Source: Cardinalis cardinalis (Eukaryota > Chordata > Aves > Passeriformes > Cardinalidae). From it: a stretch of 64,000 bases of DNA. Location: NCBI GenBank assembly GCA_014549065.1, contig JACDOX010000015.1, positions 6,361,834 to 6,425,833 on the forward strand. Reading direction: 5' to 3'. The notes beneath the pieces were generated by a model. The model saw only the letters and a list, made by a program, of their open reading frames with translations, had not been told where the DNA came from and did not search any database. Each line of letters begins with the position of its first letter. Position 1 is the first letter of the stretch. A program made the position numbers and the translations under genes. Positions 27,119 to 41,094 of the stretch are shown here, in pieces.

Positions 27119-27164
27119 AACCCTAATCCTAACCCTAACCCTAACCCTAACCTAACCCTAACCC
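27119..27164 (-). repeat. Interstitial telomeric repeat (TTAGGG)n
   Basis: The plus strand reads as tandem CCCTAA units for about 46 bp (seven to eight units), with one unit altered to CCCTAAT and one shortened to CCTAA. The G-rich TTAGGG strand is therefore the minus strand. The flanks (agccatctagg before, caaacttttaatatcc after) are ordinary unique DNA, so this is not a chromosome end and no subtelomeric repeat is visible. Short interstitial telomeric repeats of this kind are usually explained by telomerase-mediated or capture repair of a double-strand break. Confidence 0.95.
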
Positions 27165-30100
27165 AAACTTTTAATATCCTACAAATATATGTTTACAGGT
27201 TGAAAAAAAAATAATACTGCTTTCTTTTACTGTCCTGTTTAGCTCTTTGCTTTTTTCTTGCCTCAAGTAATACTAAAAGACCTGCGGAGATGAAAACATG
27301 ATGTCTGTGACACTCTGATGTATGATCTAGGTGCAATACACACTGATCTCCTGCATGTATGCATGTCTTCCTCTATTGCACAGGCTGAGAAACCATCTAG
27401 ATTATGTTCAGCAACAAAGGAACTTTCTTTTTACTCAGCCCCTGGCTTAATAACAANGCCACTGAGCATTTGTGATCACAGTTCGTTGTTTGCAGTGCCT
27501 TGTTTATGTGCAGCACTATAAGGTGGGTAGCACACACTGTTTCTCACTTATTTTCATAAGCTGAAACTAATTAATGTTTTGCATGCCAGGGATAAGAGGA
27601 CAGCTGGAAATCATCAAGGGGAAATGCAAGCAGTACATGAGCTGTTTCTTCAGTCAGCTGTTTCACTGCCCAAGGCACACACAGGCAACTCACAGCTTCG
27701 TCTCTCAGGTCCAGTCCTGCTTTGCTCTGTCACTCAGCAGTCAATACAAGTATCCCAAATNTGCAGTGGTATAACAGAGAACAGGCTTGGGCCCAAACAT
27801 CCTATTGGTACTTCAAACATTCTTGTTCTATCAGAACTTGATACTTAAAGCCTTCTGGTGACATGGACAATCAGGNCAATTTAGCAATTAATACTACATA
27901 ATTGCCTTAGACTATGCTCAGAAATCTCTTCCAACTCACAAATAAAAGTTCACATACTCAAGCCACAAGTCTCAGACTACATATTCCATCAATAGACATA
28001 TCTTGTCATATCTCCTGCAGGCCAAACACAGGGTTTGTCCTAACCATGAGGAATAGAAGCAGNGAGCTGAGGTTCACTGCAAATGCCATCTTACTGGTCT
28101 TCATTACTCAGGCCTGGGAATAGTTATGCAGAATGCTTCTGCTGATCTCAGTTTCTGGTTAGTTCTCCCTCACTTAACCCTGAACCTTTCACATACACAT
28201 GAAGACAAACACCGAAAGTTCTACATGCTAAGACTTAAACAAACATATTTTGTGCCAGGTGGCATAGGCCAATAACCTGCAAAGGTCCACACCCACACAG
28301 AATTTCACAATGGACCACACATAATTTGGAGTATGCCATTTGCCTATCACTAAAAATTATCAAGCACCAGTCATTTCCAGAAACTGTTTGCTGGTCTCAA
28401 CAGATCAGTTACACTGCATTTATTTTTGCTCTAAGCAATACCTCCTATGCCTGTCATTCATACCAATTTAGGAGTTCACCCAGATACATCACTAGCCCTT
28501 TTCCAGGTCCTCAAGCTCAACAACATTTAAGTCACCAAATGGAATTTCTCTGGCTCTTCTCTGCAATCCTAATTTCAACTTTTATCCTGACGAGCTGCCG
28601 TGACAGTCTACTCCACAGGGATCCCAAATGCTACAGTCCACTGCAGCCCAACACTACATGACAGCAAATATTTTGAAAGAAAGAAAAGACTCCATAAAAC
28701 ATCACTGGAGCTCTAACACTCCAAAATGTGAATTCATACGTCAGCTGTAACACATTCAAGCCTTGACACTGGGCCAATGCACAGACCTCCCCACAGGCTG
28801 AGCATGAGGTACCTTGCTGGTGGCTTGGGTCTCAGCTTTAATCCACTGGATGGCAAAAGGGCTGAGTCCAGCAGGGCCAGCACTCCAGGCAAGACCAACA
28901 CAAGAACTTTTCTCCCTGCACAGTAAACAATACACCATTTAACTGATAGCCTCAGTGATTCTTTCAGAACAAATACAAAGAATAGAAGTGAATTTCCAGG
29001 AAGTAGCTCCTGATCTCATCCAGAATAATAACTTGCAAGGTATTTTGTAGATTTTCAGCTGACATCGGAAAGGCCCAGCTAACAATCCAATTAATCTCAA
29101 AACAATAACAGCCCTTAATCTAACATATATCAGCAAATTCCTGTTTCTCTCTTTTCTAACAAAAATAACAACACTGTAGTTGCCAGTGCATTAATAAGAT
29201 CCTATTTCTGCTTCAGAGACTGAATCGAACCTTTGTTCTTCACAGCAAAGGATTAAGAAGGTTGCTATTTTGGTAATAAGAAGTGGAGAGGTACTTACTT
29301 TGCAGCTGAGATCCAGGCTGGATGCCTGAGAAAGGAATAAACTGTGTTACCTCAGATGAACTTTATTTGTATAACCAGTATATCAAACTCAGCTAGTGTG
29401 ATGCATATCATTAGCAATAAAGAGAGACTATTCATGAATAATTACAACTTGATACAGTGCTTAAGCTCATTTACAAAATATGCCTTATGGTGTAGATAAA
29501 GTNATGAATGTAGATTTTAAGATAAGAACATACACACACATAAGAAATTAGAAAAAGTAAAACTACTTACTTTCTAGGTAGCCTATTGGTCAGTTGCTTT
29601 TTTTTTTTCACAAACAAGTCTAATTTTTTTCCAGATATCTCACTTCTTTTAGCAAGCACATCATGGAGAAACACTGTCATAAAATGATACACGAAGGGAA
29701 AAAAAGTGTCAGAAAAAACAGCACATGGACAGAGACAAATAGGAGAACACTGAAAAGAAGATCAAATCATATGACACAAATCCAAGTGCTGAGGTACCAA
29801 CTCAGTGCCCAAAACGATTGAGAAAACTGTTTATGAGGCTGGAAAAGGAAGGAGTGACCTGTGAAAATGAAACCAACTTCATGAAAACATTAGTCATATA
29901 AAAAATATGTTGTTTATAGTTATCATAACAACATTTTCATTAAACAAACATGTTTGGTATATAAAGTTGTTGCAAGTAAAACATTTCCAAAGGACTAGGG
30001 TAGGTAAGGTAGTGTGGTTAGGACCTGGCATCACTTCATAATTACATAGGGATCAACTTCTTGCACTTAGAAATGGAAATGTTTGGGGCTTACATCAGAG

Positions 30101-33100
30101 GAGGTCTGAATTTCTAAATGAAAATTATTTTTGTAACAAGATCTAGGAGCATCTTCAGATATAGCAAATACAAACAGAAATCAAGGCAAACAGAGTCTCA
30201 GCATTTCACTTGCATCCTGCCTATTGNCTGTTGACATAAGGAAGTACTTTGAAAACATGACAAACAATTGAACTATTTACTAACTCTCATTTCCAGTCTA
30301 TCAGGCCAGTGTATTTCAAACACACATATCAAAGACCCACCATGATGCAATACAACCCCAGAAAGAGCCAGAATGTCAGAAAGAAATTTCTCCATCGGTC
30401 ATTGCTGATATCCTCTGGGAATGATGATTTGCATCTGATGAAACTTTATCTCTCCTCCTCTACTGAATCGTAAGAATAGAATACCAAAAATCCACAGAAT
30501 TTCAGATATGTCTAACAGGTGCCAGATTTCCTAGGGAAACAAATCTTATGCAGTCAAGCTCTGTCTGCATGAGTGGTCCCATGCATATTACCCTTTCAAT
30601 AATCTTTTGGACATNATCACCAATTCCAACTACATCTGATAAAAGCAGACACCTCAGAAACAATTAAGTTCTTAAAAGCAGGCAGGAAAATCAGTGGATG
30701 GGTGAAGAGAATGGTGTTAATAAGAACTTTAACCCTAATAAATCAAAGGTTTNGTATGAACATAACCTATTAGGCTTCAGAGAATCTACTAGAATTGAGC
30801 TGTTGGGAATTTCCTAGACACTGCCTTGTTAGAAAATCAGAGAATCCAGTGCCATAGGATACGGTATTTTATTCATTTCAAGCTCAGAGTAACTGTTTTT
30901 CAAAATCATCATCAGTACAAAAGAAATTGTGTTCACAAGTTTACATTTACAGGTAACATTTTAATCAAACATGGAAAGAATTGAGCTCAGTGCAGATGTG
31001 AGAGAGGAATATTTTTTGGCCTGTAATATGCAGGCAGTCAGAATGTACAAATAAACAGTCCTCACTTTTTGAGTCTACAGAACATGTTGATTTCCTTTTA
31101 AATCCTCCAGCAGGTTAACTAAACAAAATATTTATTTACAGCATAAAAGAGGATGAAGCTCTTCAAAGACTGACATCTGAGTATCAGTGTGAAGTCATGA
31201 CAGGAGGATCTACCCGTTAAAGTTTTCCACTTTTACTCTTCCCAGAAACACCAGTATTGAGGAGAATTGCAGTTTATAAAATAACTCCCTCTTGGAATAC
31301 TTTAAGAATTTTCAGCATGGCTTCAGTTCCATATCATACTGGAAATGCCTTGTAACTCAAGTGTTAACTTTCAATAAAAAGTGATAAGGGCCTGGACACT
31401 GAAGGTTGATCCACAACAGTGCAACTCTGATAGGTCTCAAAGAACTATTCTTACAGAAAAGAAAAAGGATCGCATCGATGCAAGACTGGACATTCGGATT
31501 TAATATGCAGATTTTGCACAGACATCCCTAACATTTAGATATTCAGCCAACTAATGAAAATTCTTTGGACTCCTCCCTAGGAGGAAGAAGAGGCTTTGTG
31601 GTTGAACAAGATGATTGAACATGAAATTCAGGAAGTGGCAGTTTCATTAGGGGAGAAAAAGCATATTTGAAAATTAAATTTGGCTGCCATATGGTGTGGG
31701 GAACTCAAATGGAAAAAAGTGTCTTCCATGCTTCAGCTGAGTTCTCTGATAGCTGCCTGTGNCTGCTCCATGCAGCCTGTGGGGTTGAATGGACACCCCA
31801 GGAGGAGGCAGATACACAGCTGGCTGACAGCTTTAACAGCTGGCTTCCATTCCTAATGTACAGTCTGAGTTCTGAGTGGATGAATGGATACACAGATGCA
31901 GGGGTACACATACACACATTTTTACAATGATCATCATAAAATCACCTAAAATGCTCTCTCACTCTGTGCATAATATGTCTGCAGACTCAGTCATTTCTAT
32001 GACAATAGCCTTCTTTGTTCAAATTCTGTATTACCTCAGATTTCAAGACTTCATAGAAGCNTAAAAAATAAACCCTCTGCATTTAAATGAAATGGTTTGG
32101 TGATCAGCAGCCTCTCTGCAGCAGAGTTAGCAGACAATTCCTCAAATTCTCTCAAATCTCTCTTACCCAAATATATAAGACAATGCCAAAGTCAAAATTA
32201 AAAATTACACTTGGTGCATCATTCTAGGTAGCTGGGAGAGGCCCAGGGTTGCAAACACCAGTTNCAGGTTACACCAATTTAAGAGCAGAGAAAATGCAAG
32301 TTATATGCAAGTTATATTTATATGCATAAATAGAACAGCCATGGCCTTTCTCTGGCTTAGTGACCTTTTATAGAAGCTGCAAAGGCATTGCATCAGTGCA
32401 TCAGGGACACAGAGGGAGAGGGACAGACCTGACACTGGGCACCCTGCGCTTGCAGAAGTTTGGAAGTGCTGGCAGGAGGCAGCCTAGGTCCACCTTCACT
32501 TGAATCAACAGGTGTTAAAGTGCCCAGACTTGCTGAAAATGAAGCCATGGTTGTCTCCACTTGGGCAACCACACTTAGAAGCACTTTTTGAAAACGTAGC
32601 CTGCAGGGAAATGAGGGTTAGCGTGAAGCTGTCCTTGCTCCCAGGCCTCACACAGAGGCAGCTCTTTGACTGTAGGACTCCTTTTTCCCTCACATACCCT
32701 AGTCCTTTGCAGCGAGGTGGGGCCAGAGGGAGGCATTTTCAGCCTTCAGAGGACCTTTATACTGTATTAAAAATATGGGTTCTTTAATGTTTCCTTTCTC
32801 AAAAGTAGTAATATAAACTAACTGAGTGTGCTCTTAGGAGAGCTTTTGGCAAGGGTATGGGACAATCCTGTGCCAAACCTCATCTTTGGCATGAAGAAAT
32901 AAACAGACTGTGGTTCTGCATAAAGACAAAACTTTTGGAAAGCCTTTAGAATATTTCTCATAATGAAACAGTGGGGGGGTAGTTTTCTTGAAATTCTGAA
33001 TACTCTCCAGAATACAAATCCAACCTTTAAATGTTTTGGTCTCTTCAATGATGAACTCAGTTTCTTCACTAAAAAATTGAAACAATTAAATTATGAATGA

Positions 33101-33159
33101 TGGGTATGATCTGATTTTGAACAATCCTCATTAAGGCTATTTCCATACCATTTCATCTG

Positions 33160-33350
33160 TCTATAGTAAATAGAAATATTGTGTCAGATAAGAATTAAAT
33201 TATTCTCATCACTCCACATTACAGAAAGGGAAACTGAGATTGAAAGATCATGTGCTCTGTCTGTCTAAAGCCACAAATGATCCACTGCCCAGAACAGCAG
33301 TGCCAGATTATTTTACTCCAGACTCTGGCTGCTGAACCCTATGCTTCTTG
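33160..33350 (+). repeat. Possible MIR/L2-like fossil
   Basis: The string cattacagaaagggaaactg, then a gap, then tccagactctggctgctgaa follows the order of conserved blocks in MIR/L2-like repeats (a tttacagatgaggaaactgag-like block, a region of ccaaggtcacacagc type, then a gactccagagcc-like block). The middle section is poorly preserved. Orientation is the same as at 21.7 kb. The assignment is from memory of the family. Confidence 0.4.
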
Positions 33351-36035
33351 ATGGAGGATGGTCTCATTCATGGTACCTGAACAAGAATATTGTCCAAAAA
33401 AAAATATATGGGAAAGAAAGGCCTGGTCTTGGATTTTATTTCTGCTTGCTCCCAATAGTGTTCCATAATAAAATGAATGGCAATGCAGATTGCATAGGAG
33501 ATCCAGAAGAAAAGCAATCACAGCATTTCAGAAATATCTTACTAAAAGGTTCCTGACAATGAGATTTCTCATGACTTCACACACAGCTTCTGTGCTATAG
33601 AATAGATCAAACTCCCATATTTAGCAAATGAGGTTGATCACACATAGATCTGAAACACACTTAGATGAAGATTGAGCATCCAAAAGGCTACTGTGGTTCG
33701 CCAATGCACACACAATCCTTTTGGACTACCCAACATATCATGAGTGTTATTAAAAGAAAATAAATACTTTAAGAACAAGTTTAAGAACATTTTAATAGTG
33801 TTGCTTTTTGATTTTGGGTGGAAAGGGACACTGTTCTCTTCCTTTTGAGGATTATTTTTTCTAANTACATTTCTAAATCCTACTTAGTTCTGTTTAACTC
33901 CAGTCTAGTAAACCCTTTGTGTGTTTCTTTCACTCTCAAGCCTCTTTAAGCACTTTTGGATCTCTTCTTCCAACAAGGGTTTTGCTGTATTTTTCCTTTT
34001 TGTTCTTTCAGAAATCAAGCCTCTTTGCCTACAATTTGAAGAACTTCTCCCATACACATCCAAGTCTACTGCTGTAGGCAACAGAAATGTTTCAGAATTA
34101 ATAACCTATGAAAAATGAATGATGCANTTCACAACTCATAAAGCTTTAAAGTTCTCTGCTTACTCCAGCAGATATGTCTGTAGTGCATTCATTCATGCCA
34201 GATCATCAGCTTTTCTCTGAAATAATGGCAATAACACAAAAAATGCTTTAACATAGATGCCAAAGTTCTGATGTCACCGTGGGACTGTTCAAGCTGGAGC
34301 CAGGATCCTGCTGGAGGTCAATCCAGACCTTGACACCAGTCTACCACTTCCAGAAAATGGACATACCTCAACTNCACAGCCCTCCATTACAGATACGTAG
34401 TTGACATTTTTTCAAACATATCACTGCAAGAAGCAGTGNTTAAGCCCAAAGCTTTAAGAATTTCACTAAAAAATGTACTAGTATCTGGTTATGCAAAGGT
34501 CTTGGGTTAAAGAATACATAAACTCCAAATACCACTGAGGCTTGTGGGTTGAATTTTTGGGGGTTTTGAGTTTAGGAATTTAAGTTGCATCTTACTGTGA
34601 GAAAAGAGAAAGCAAAACAACTGAGAAATGGTACCAGTCCACTAAAAACCCAGATTCATAAGCTGTGATGCCACAATAATAAAGAAAAGGTTCATGTAGG
34701 ACAGAAAGACAGGCTGTGACCTCATTTCCACTAATTATCACAAAGCTGTTTGCTGCATTTTTATGAATGCTTTCCTATCTTCATACTTAGTACACTTNGT
34801 TGCAGTGTGGCTCCCCTTCATTATTTAGATCCCAGTTTGATAGGTGACCAGTCCAGGCTCTTATGTATGTCNAAGTGCTTCCCATCAGAATTTAGCACTT
34901 CTTATGCAAGAAGGTGAGAAGTTTTCCTTTAAAATTTCCTCCTTTTCTTCACCATAACTCACTGCAGTGCCTGTAGACATGGTGTTAGCATATAGAATAG
35001 GGCAGGGTTTGAGAAGCAATTGGCAATATTTTAGGCTGTAAGTGATTTAGAGGTATTACTGGAGAGGTATTTCCTGNTAAGTAGCACAATAAAAGAGTGG
35101 TTATTTAAAAGAGATTAACAAAGCAACAGGCTGGAAGTGGCTCACCTGCGGGGAGGTGTAACATGAGGGTGGCATGAAGTCCAGAGCACAAAAGAGCTGT
35201 GTAGTACCTTAAGAANCAGGACACTGAGGATCAAGTAGGATTTATACAATAAAACCAGAGAAGAGGTTCTGTGGAGAAGAACTTTTCCTGCATGAGTGAG
35301 AAAGCTCAAGGCAGTATTTTCAACTGAGAAAGCACTAGCTGATGCAGGGGGATTCCAAGGCCTGATCCAAGTCATTGAAAAATGCTTTACTGACCAGAAN
35401 GGCCATCAGGTGATAAAGAGCCCAAGCCCTCCAGTGAATTCAGATTCCCACAGTCAGGTACACCCTATCAACTGAAGTGCTGCTAGTGTTCAACCAAAAT
35501 GCAAATGTGCAAAGAATATTTCTTTCACAAGTACTTTTTAGGCAAAGCTTCAAGGCCTATCANGCACAGGCACTGAAATACACAGGCAAGTACAGACTTC
35601 CACTGGGTAAACATCTTTAAGGCCATGTGCACACACAGTAGCTCTGAGGAGTACAGCTTGTGTTCACTCCGCTGACCTCATTCTCATCCATCTNTGTTTA
35701 ATGTAGTCCACCACAGCAACTGAGTTCTTTACTTGCTAAATACACAATGTGCATAAATTTTGGCTTTTTCTAAATTGCCACAGAAGGTAAATTCACAATT
35801 TTTTTCAGGATAAAAGCGTGGGNTTTGTGCAAACTTATTTTCTTAGCAGACAATTGAAAACACATTTTAAATATATTTGTCTACTATTTAACAAAGAAAA
35901 TATGAGCAGATGTTTTTTGGATGAGCTACATTGTTTATTATTTTCCTAAGATGTCCAAAACATGATACTTATTTAACCCCTAGAGTAATGACACAGAAAT
36001 GACATGATGTGCATCATACATCAAATAATGGTCAC

Positions 36036-36345
36036 TCCTGCTGTTCTTTAGACATTTGGGGATTAATTTGCAATTATTTGCATTTATAGAGCAAAGCTAT
36101 ACAATAGAAATGAGAACACATCTCCTAAATTGATACAGAATTGATTTTCAAAGGGTGACATGCACCAAAAATCCTCTTGCATGATTAGTATAAACATGTA
36201 AACAAAAGAATGAGGAACAGCGTTGTCTGCTAATGGATTTTCAGTTATGAATTTCCATTGTTACAACATGTGATTAATTTACATGTTCAAATTAAGTCTC
36301 TATTTTTGCATATTTAATTACGAGGTATTTCAGAGCATGGTTGGG
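36036..36345. promoter_or_regulatory. Candidate conserved/regulatory AT-rich block
   Basis: This non-repetitive block holds several strings that match known factor sites: an octamer-like ATTTGCAT at 36076-36083, a forkhead-like GTAAACAAA at 36198-36206, and tttgcatatttaattacg near 36305-36322, which combines octamer-like and homeodomain TAATTA cores. AT-rich DNA yields such motifs by chance, so the call rests on their density and the complex sequence. Conservation across birds would be needed to support it. Confidence 0.25.
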
Positions 36346-36971
36346 TGTGTTTGATTATAAGCAACATCTAGGAAAAAAGCTTGCAATTTGCAATTTGCTT
36401 GTCCTCATTTAAAATGTTCTCATTACATCATGGAATGAACAAGTTTAAAAAAGGAATTTCTCTGTTCCCAGCTAACAACGCACACAAGTCAAGAGCTTTC
36501 CTCNCAGTATTTCCCATAAGGATCAAAGATATCTTTTTGACTAGGGAGTGACAGAGGGAATCTCTGAAAAAAACAGTGTGTCCTTGGAGAGTCAANTAAT
36601 GCACATACTGTGGATGCTATCATTAAATCTCACTTCAGAGTTCCCCTAGATCCAAAAAACTCAGACAACCCTAAATTTTAGTGGGATTTCCATTTCATGC
36701 CTTTGTGCCATGCATGAACAGCTCCAGGGACTAATGCTACAATTTTCCTAGTAAAACACAAAGGTCCAACAGCAAAAGAGGGCTTAGGGCTGTCAAATAA
36801 CTGGTTTTTCAGTTCAGCTGCCAAGCCAAACATTTGAAAAAGAATGTTGTTCAAACTGAACCAAATTCACAATTTTTCCAGGTTTCCACACCAAAACCAC
36901 TACCATCCCCACCCAGCCCACTGTACTTCGTCTAACATGAAATGTTTCATGTGTCTCAAGAGGAAGCATTT

Positions 36972-37005
36972 TTGGAAAATGCAAACATTTGGAAAATGCA
37001 AACAT
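36972..37005 (+). repeat. 17-bp tandem duplication
   Basis: The unit ttggaaaatgcaaacat is present twice in perfect tandem. This is typical replication-slippage duplication. The two copies are identical, so it is either recent or selectively neutral with few mutations since. Confidence 0.9.
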
Positions 37006-38272
37006 AAAAGACAAGGAAATACAATACAAGATTTACAAAATTGTTGCAAAGGGATTGTTCTCCCTGAGTTTTTATATACAGTTCACTCTTTGTTATACTA
37101 AGAATGCTTCCTACTGTATTGAAGCCACAGCTTCCAAAGTGAGTGCCATTAATATAAGGCTGAAGAATCGTTCTTACTCTATTGCTCTTTCACTCCCAAC
37201 CATCACTGAAGTAGTTTACATGAAGTGGCTTATTGGACTGGTTCCATNTTGGAATTATACAAATAGTAATTGCTCCTATGGGGAGTTAGGAGCACAAACT
37301 CAAATTCCTGTATGGGTTTGAGCTATGATCTGATTTTGCTTGTGTGACTCATTACTGAAGGATTGTGGGGCAGGTTGTCACCCCTTGTGTTGAAAATGGT
37401 TCATTTTGCATGCAGCACTTAAGTGGCCACCACCAAAGTGAACATCTTTAAAGCCAGCTGACTAGCACTAGCCCCTGGCAGAGAGGGCATCAGACCTGCA
37501 GAGAGCTCCTCTGAAGCAAAAATGCGTGAAGAGGAGCAAATGAGAACACATTGCAGTAGACCTCACTGCTGCTAATTGCTCATGTCCTGTCCTAAGAAGA
37601 CAGGACAGCAGGACCTAAATCTCCAGAGCAGAAGGCAGAATTAAACCATAGCATCCATCCTTGCAGATGAACAGCTTAAGCACCAAGAGAGCAGGTAGAA
37701 GGCCTACCTCCTCTCCACCTCTGCCAGTATTCTCAGATGAAATTTTCTGGTAGATAAGAATCAAATTATCCTAAATAATTCACTCAATGCAGGAAGTGAC
37801 CTTTTTTGACACTAACTTTTTTTCCTAGAAGGTATATTTCCTTATTTTCCTAGATTTTGAGAAAGAATAGCCCTTCAAACAGGAATATCCTGGCCCTAGT
37901 AAAGCAAAAGGTCTGGTAAATATAATACCAAACTATTCTAGATAAGGCTTGTTATGTATTATAAAACATTTTGATCACACATATACTCATGGTAGTAACA
38001 TATTTGGAAATGCTTGTATACATGAAGCATCAAGGCACTGCATCTCAGATCAACTGCCTGATTTACAGAAAAGTTCTGGAGAAAATCCAGCCTTTGCACC
38101 ATTCCTACTCATTTCTACAATCTACGCTCTTTTCTGCATCTTGGCACTATTTCCACAAGGCATTGATTGGACAAGCAGCAAAAAGTAGTATCAAATACCT
38201 GAATCCATGAAGGCTTGCGAAGAAATGGCCCTTCTGTTTGGTAAGTTTTGTACATCTATAGAGATGCCATCA

Positions 38273-38668
38273 TCACAGAACCAGAGAATGCTGAAGGGTT
38301 GGAATGGGCCTTAGACACCATCTAGTCCCAATCTGCCCTGCCACGTGCCGGGACATCTCCCACCCAATCNATTTGCTCAGAGCNTCCCTGCAGATCCTCT
38401 CAGACACTGGAAGGTTGCCCACACCACCTTCTCTTCTNCAGGATGAACAGCCCCACCTTTCTCTACCTTTACAGGGCAAATGCTCCAGTCCTCTCAANAA
38501 CTTCAAGGTCCCCTCTGGACTCGCTCCAACAGTTCCATGTCCTCCTTGAACTGGGGACACCAGAACTGTGCAGGGCTCCAGCTGGGGTCTCAAAGAGCAG
38601 AGGGGAACAATCACTACCTTCAGCCTGCTGGCCACACTCTTTTTGATTCAGCCCAGGATTCTTGGCAG
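38273..38668 (-). mobile_element. CR1 LINE, 5'-truncated 3' part
   Basis: The plus strand starts with tcacagaaccagagaatg and gggttggaatgggcc, the reversed CR1 3' terminus. It continues with blocks reversed from the 3' UTR and ORF2 end, such as tgccctgccacgtgccggga, gaacagccccacctttctct, ccagaactgtgcagggctcc and tgattcagcccaggattc. About 395 bp survive in minus orientation. The ORF2 remnant is broken and four ambiguous bases fall inside. The subfamily differs from the 17.9-kb copy in its 3' UTR text. Confidence 0.94.
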
Positions 38669-41094
38669 CGATAGCAGTAGTAAAATATCTTTTAAATACA
38701 TTTATCAGAAGCAATGATTTCTGATTATGACAGAGAATCAACACTGAACATTTTCATCTCATACTAGTTACTCACACTTGCTGAATAATGGCATGACTCA
38801 AAGCAGACCCTGTCCCAGAAGACAGATCCTAAGAAAAGATGCTGTAACTATATATCTGAACTTGCTGAAATTTAATTCCAAGTGTGATTTTACCAGGAAG
38901 AGACAGTTAAAACCTGTTAAAAGCCAACACCAACCACCATATATTTTGGCAACATTTTCTTTGAATGTACCAAATAACTAGGAGGCGACGTCCTTCTTCC
39001 AGCATCAGCGGTTGAAAATGAGACAAATAGAAATTTTATGAAGTAGAAAAGTTTACTTCACAAAATGCCTTTTAAGAAATGTTGAGCAGGATTAAGCCAA
39101 GAAATGACACTTTTACTCAAGTAGTGTATGGGAAATGGGAAGAAAATATATTTAAAAGGGGGGGAAAAAAGAAAACTGAAAGTAGTGCTTTTTTTGTTTG
39201 ACATTATTAACACATGGAAACATAGCTTTTGAAATTGCATGGAATTAAAATTATTTTGTAAATGTTACTGAATACACTTTAATTTCCTTTGTTCACTTTT
39301 TCATGGAGGCTTAATCTCCAGCAGTTATCATTATAGCTGAATCCTGCATTTATTGCTCAGGGGCAAAAAGCTATTTGCAGAAGGTTATTAGGTTTATTAC
39401 TAAACAGTAGCTATGTGGAAAAAACATCATGTCTTTGAAAGAAGACCTGGCATGCAGATAATACTTGTGACTGAGTAAATTCCATAATACTTCTCTAAGC
39501 AATTCTTTTTGCTCTCTGCCATGTTTTTGTGACTTTCTGTGTGCTTTTCACTCCACTTTAGGCATTCAAAGTGTNCTGGTTAGCTTCTTGACTTATGATG
39601 AATTTTAGCCTCTAAATGTTGCACACACAGCTGGTGTTCTCACCAGCGCTTTGCTTTACCTGCCACAGGAACCCAGCTATGGCTGAGGGCATAGTTGGAG
39701 GGCACAGAACTCCAGCCATTGCCCAGGAGACACAAACATCTTCAGTTGTGGAGCTGCATTCAGATCACACTGCTTAAAGACAGACAAGACGTTCAGAAAC
39801 CAGCAACAGCGAGCTGAAATACCACACTGGCACAGCCAGAATATTTCTTCTTCTGTGCTACCTTGTTCAGCAACATCTGAAGAAACTGCCTCTCACTGAA
39901 CTGTGGCACACTGACCTCCCCAAAAACCCAAACAGATTATGAGAATGCCTTAAAACACAGCTGGATTGCTCACAGGCAGAGTAATACATTCAGAAAGCAT
40001 TGCAAGACCTCTAGCTTACACAGCTTTACTGTGGGAGGGCTTTGGTTCAAGCTTTTAAATATTAGCTAAGGAAAAGAGCTGTTTGTATCATTTCAGCACG
40101 ACTCTTTTTTCATTCTATTTGTATTTCTAATTGTTGCTTTGCTTTTGCTCAGTTAGGGGATCATCAGAAATTTGCAGTATTCTGGACATTTTCAAACATT
40201 TCACATATTTTTGTGTTACAACTGCTGTGGATCACATGACATGCAGCTGTGTTAACATATTTAGGGTTTGGATACTTACAAACTCCTGCACTCTGGAGTA
40301 TTATTTTTCTACTTGTTTACATTTGAGAATTACTGGATTTTGTTGGGTTTTCTAACCACAAGGTTAGAATTTATGGAGAAAAATTAAGCAATAAATAGGT
40401 ACAGTGTCTTACGTTCGTTTTTCGTGTCCTGCCTGCCAGCAGAAGGATTAGAGAGATAAAGCTGGTTTTCTTCTGTGAAACTGCAGCTAGTCCAGTTATA
40501 AGCTCACAAACACCCCTTTCCATTTCAGCTATACTTTGACCACACAAGTATGGTTTACAGATCATGGAAGTTACAGAAACACATAGCAAAGAGCTCCCAA
40601 CAGCCTGAATTATGTATCAGCAGGAAGAGCTTCCAAGGGACCTCTCCATCCCTGCAGTGCTGAAAAACTTCCAGGGAAAATCTTCCTGCAAACCGACGAT
40701 CTCATCTAACTCAGGGAAAACTGTACTCTCAGCCAGCTGCTTCANTGTGGGAAAAGTACCAGTTCACAGAAAAATTATTCATGAACACAAAATTTTACCC
40801 CTAAAACACAGAGCTTTTACCTGCTCAAATTCTGTTAACAAAATAAGTCCAAGACTTGCCTCATTACCTAGTTTCATAGAGAGAAGAACAGACCCCATAA
40901 TACTTTCTAAAGGTGCATGACTGCACCATAAACTAAATGTACATTATCTTGTTTGAGATTTTTTTTTTTTCTTTCTGAACTCTGCAGGCTTTTTTGGTTG
41001 CTGTTTGTTTTTTGNTTTTTTTATAGTGCCAACAGCATTTATGGTGGAATCCGAGGCATGCCAGATACTGATACTGGACACTAGTAATACAATT

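Larger units (their letters stand above)
27165..38272. other. Unique AT-rich non-coding DNA
   Basis: No supported gene. A possible MIR/L2-like fossil lies at 33160-33350, an octamer-rich block at 36036-36345 and a small tandem duplication at 36972-37005. A somewhat GC-richer block runs from about 37360 to 37720. Frames of up to 111 codons (28326-28661) have no recognisable domain. Confidence 0.5.

Noticed and set aside
38273..38668. Several overlapping frames of 64-120 codons on both strands
   Set aside because: They fall in the CR1 3' part. Their openness comes from the GC-rich LINE sequence, and they are not host genes.
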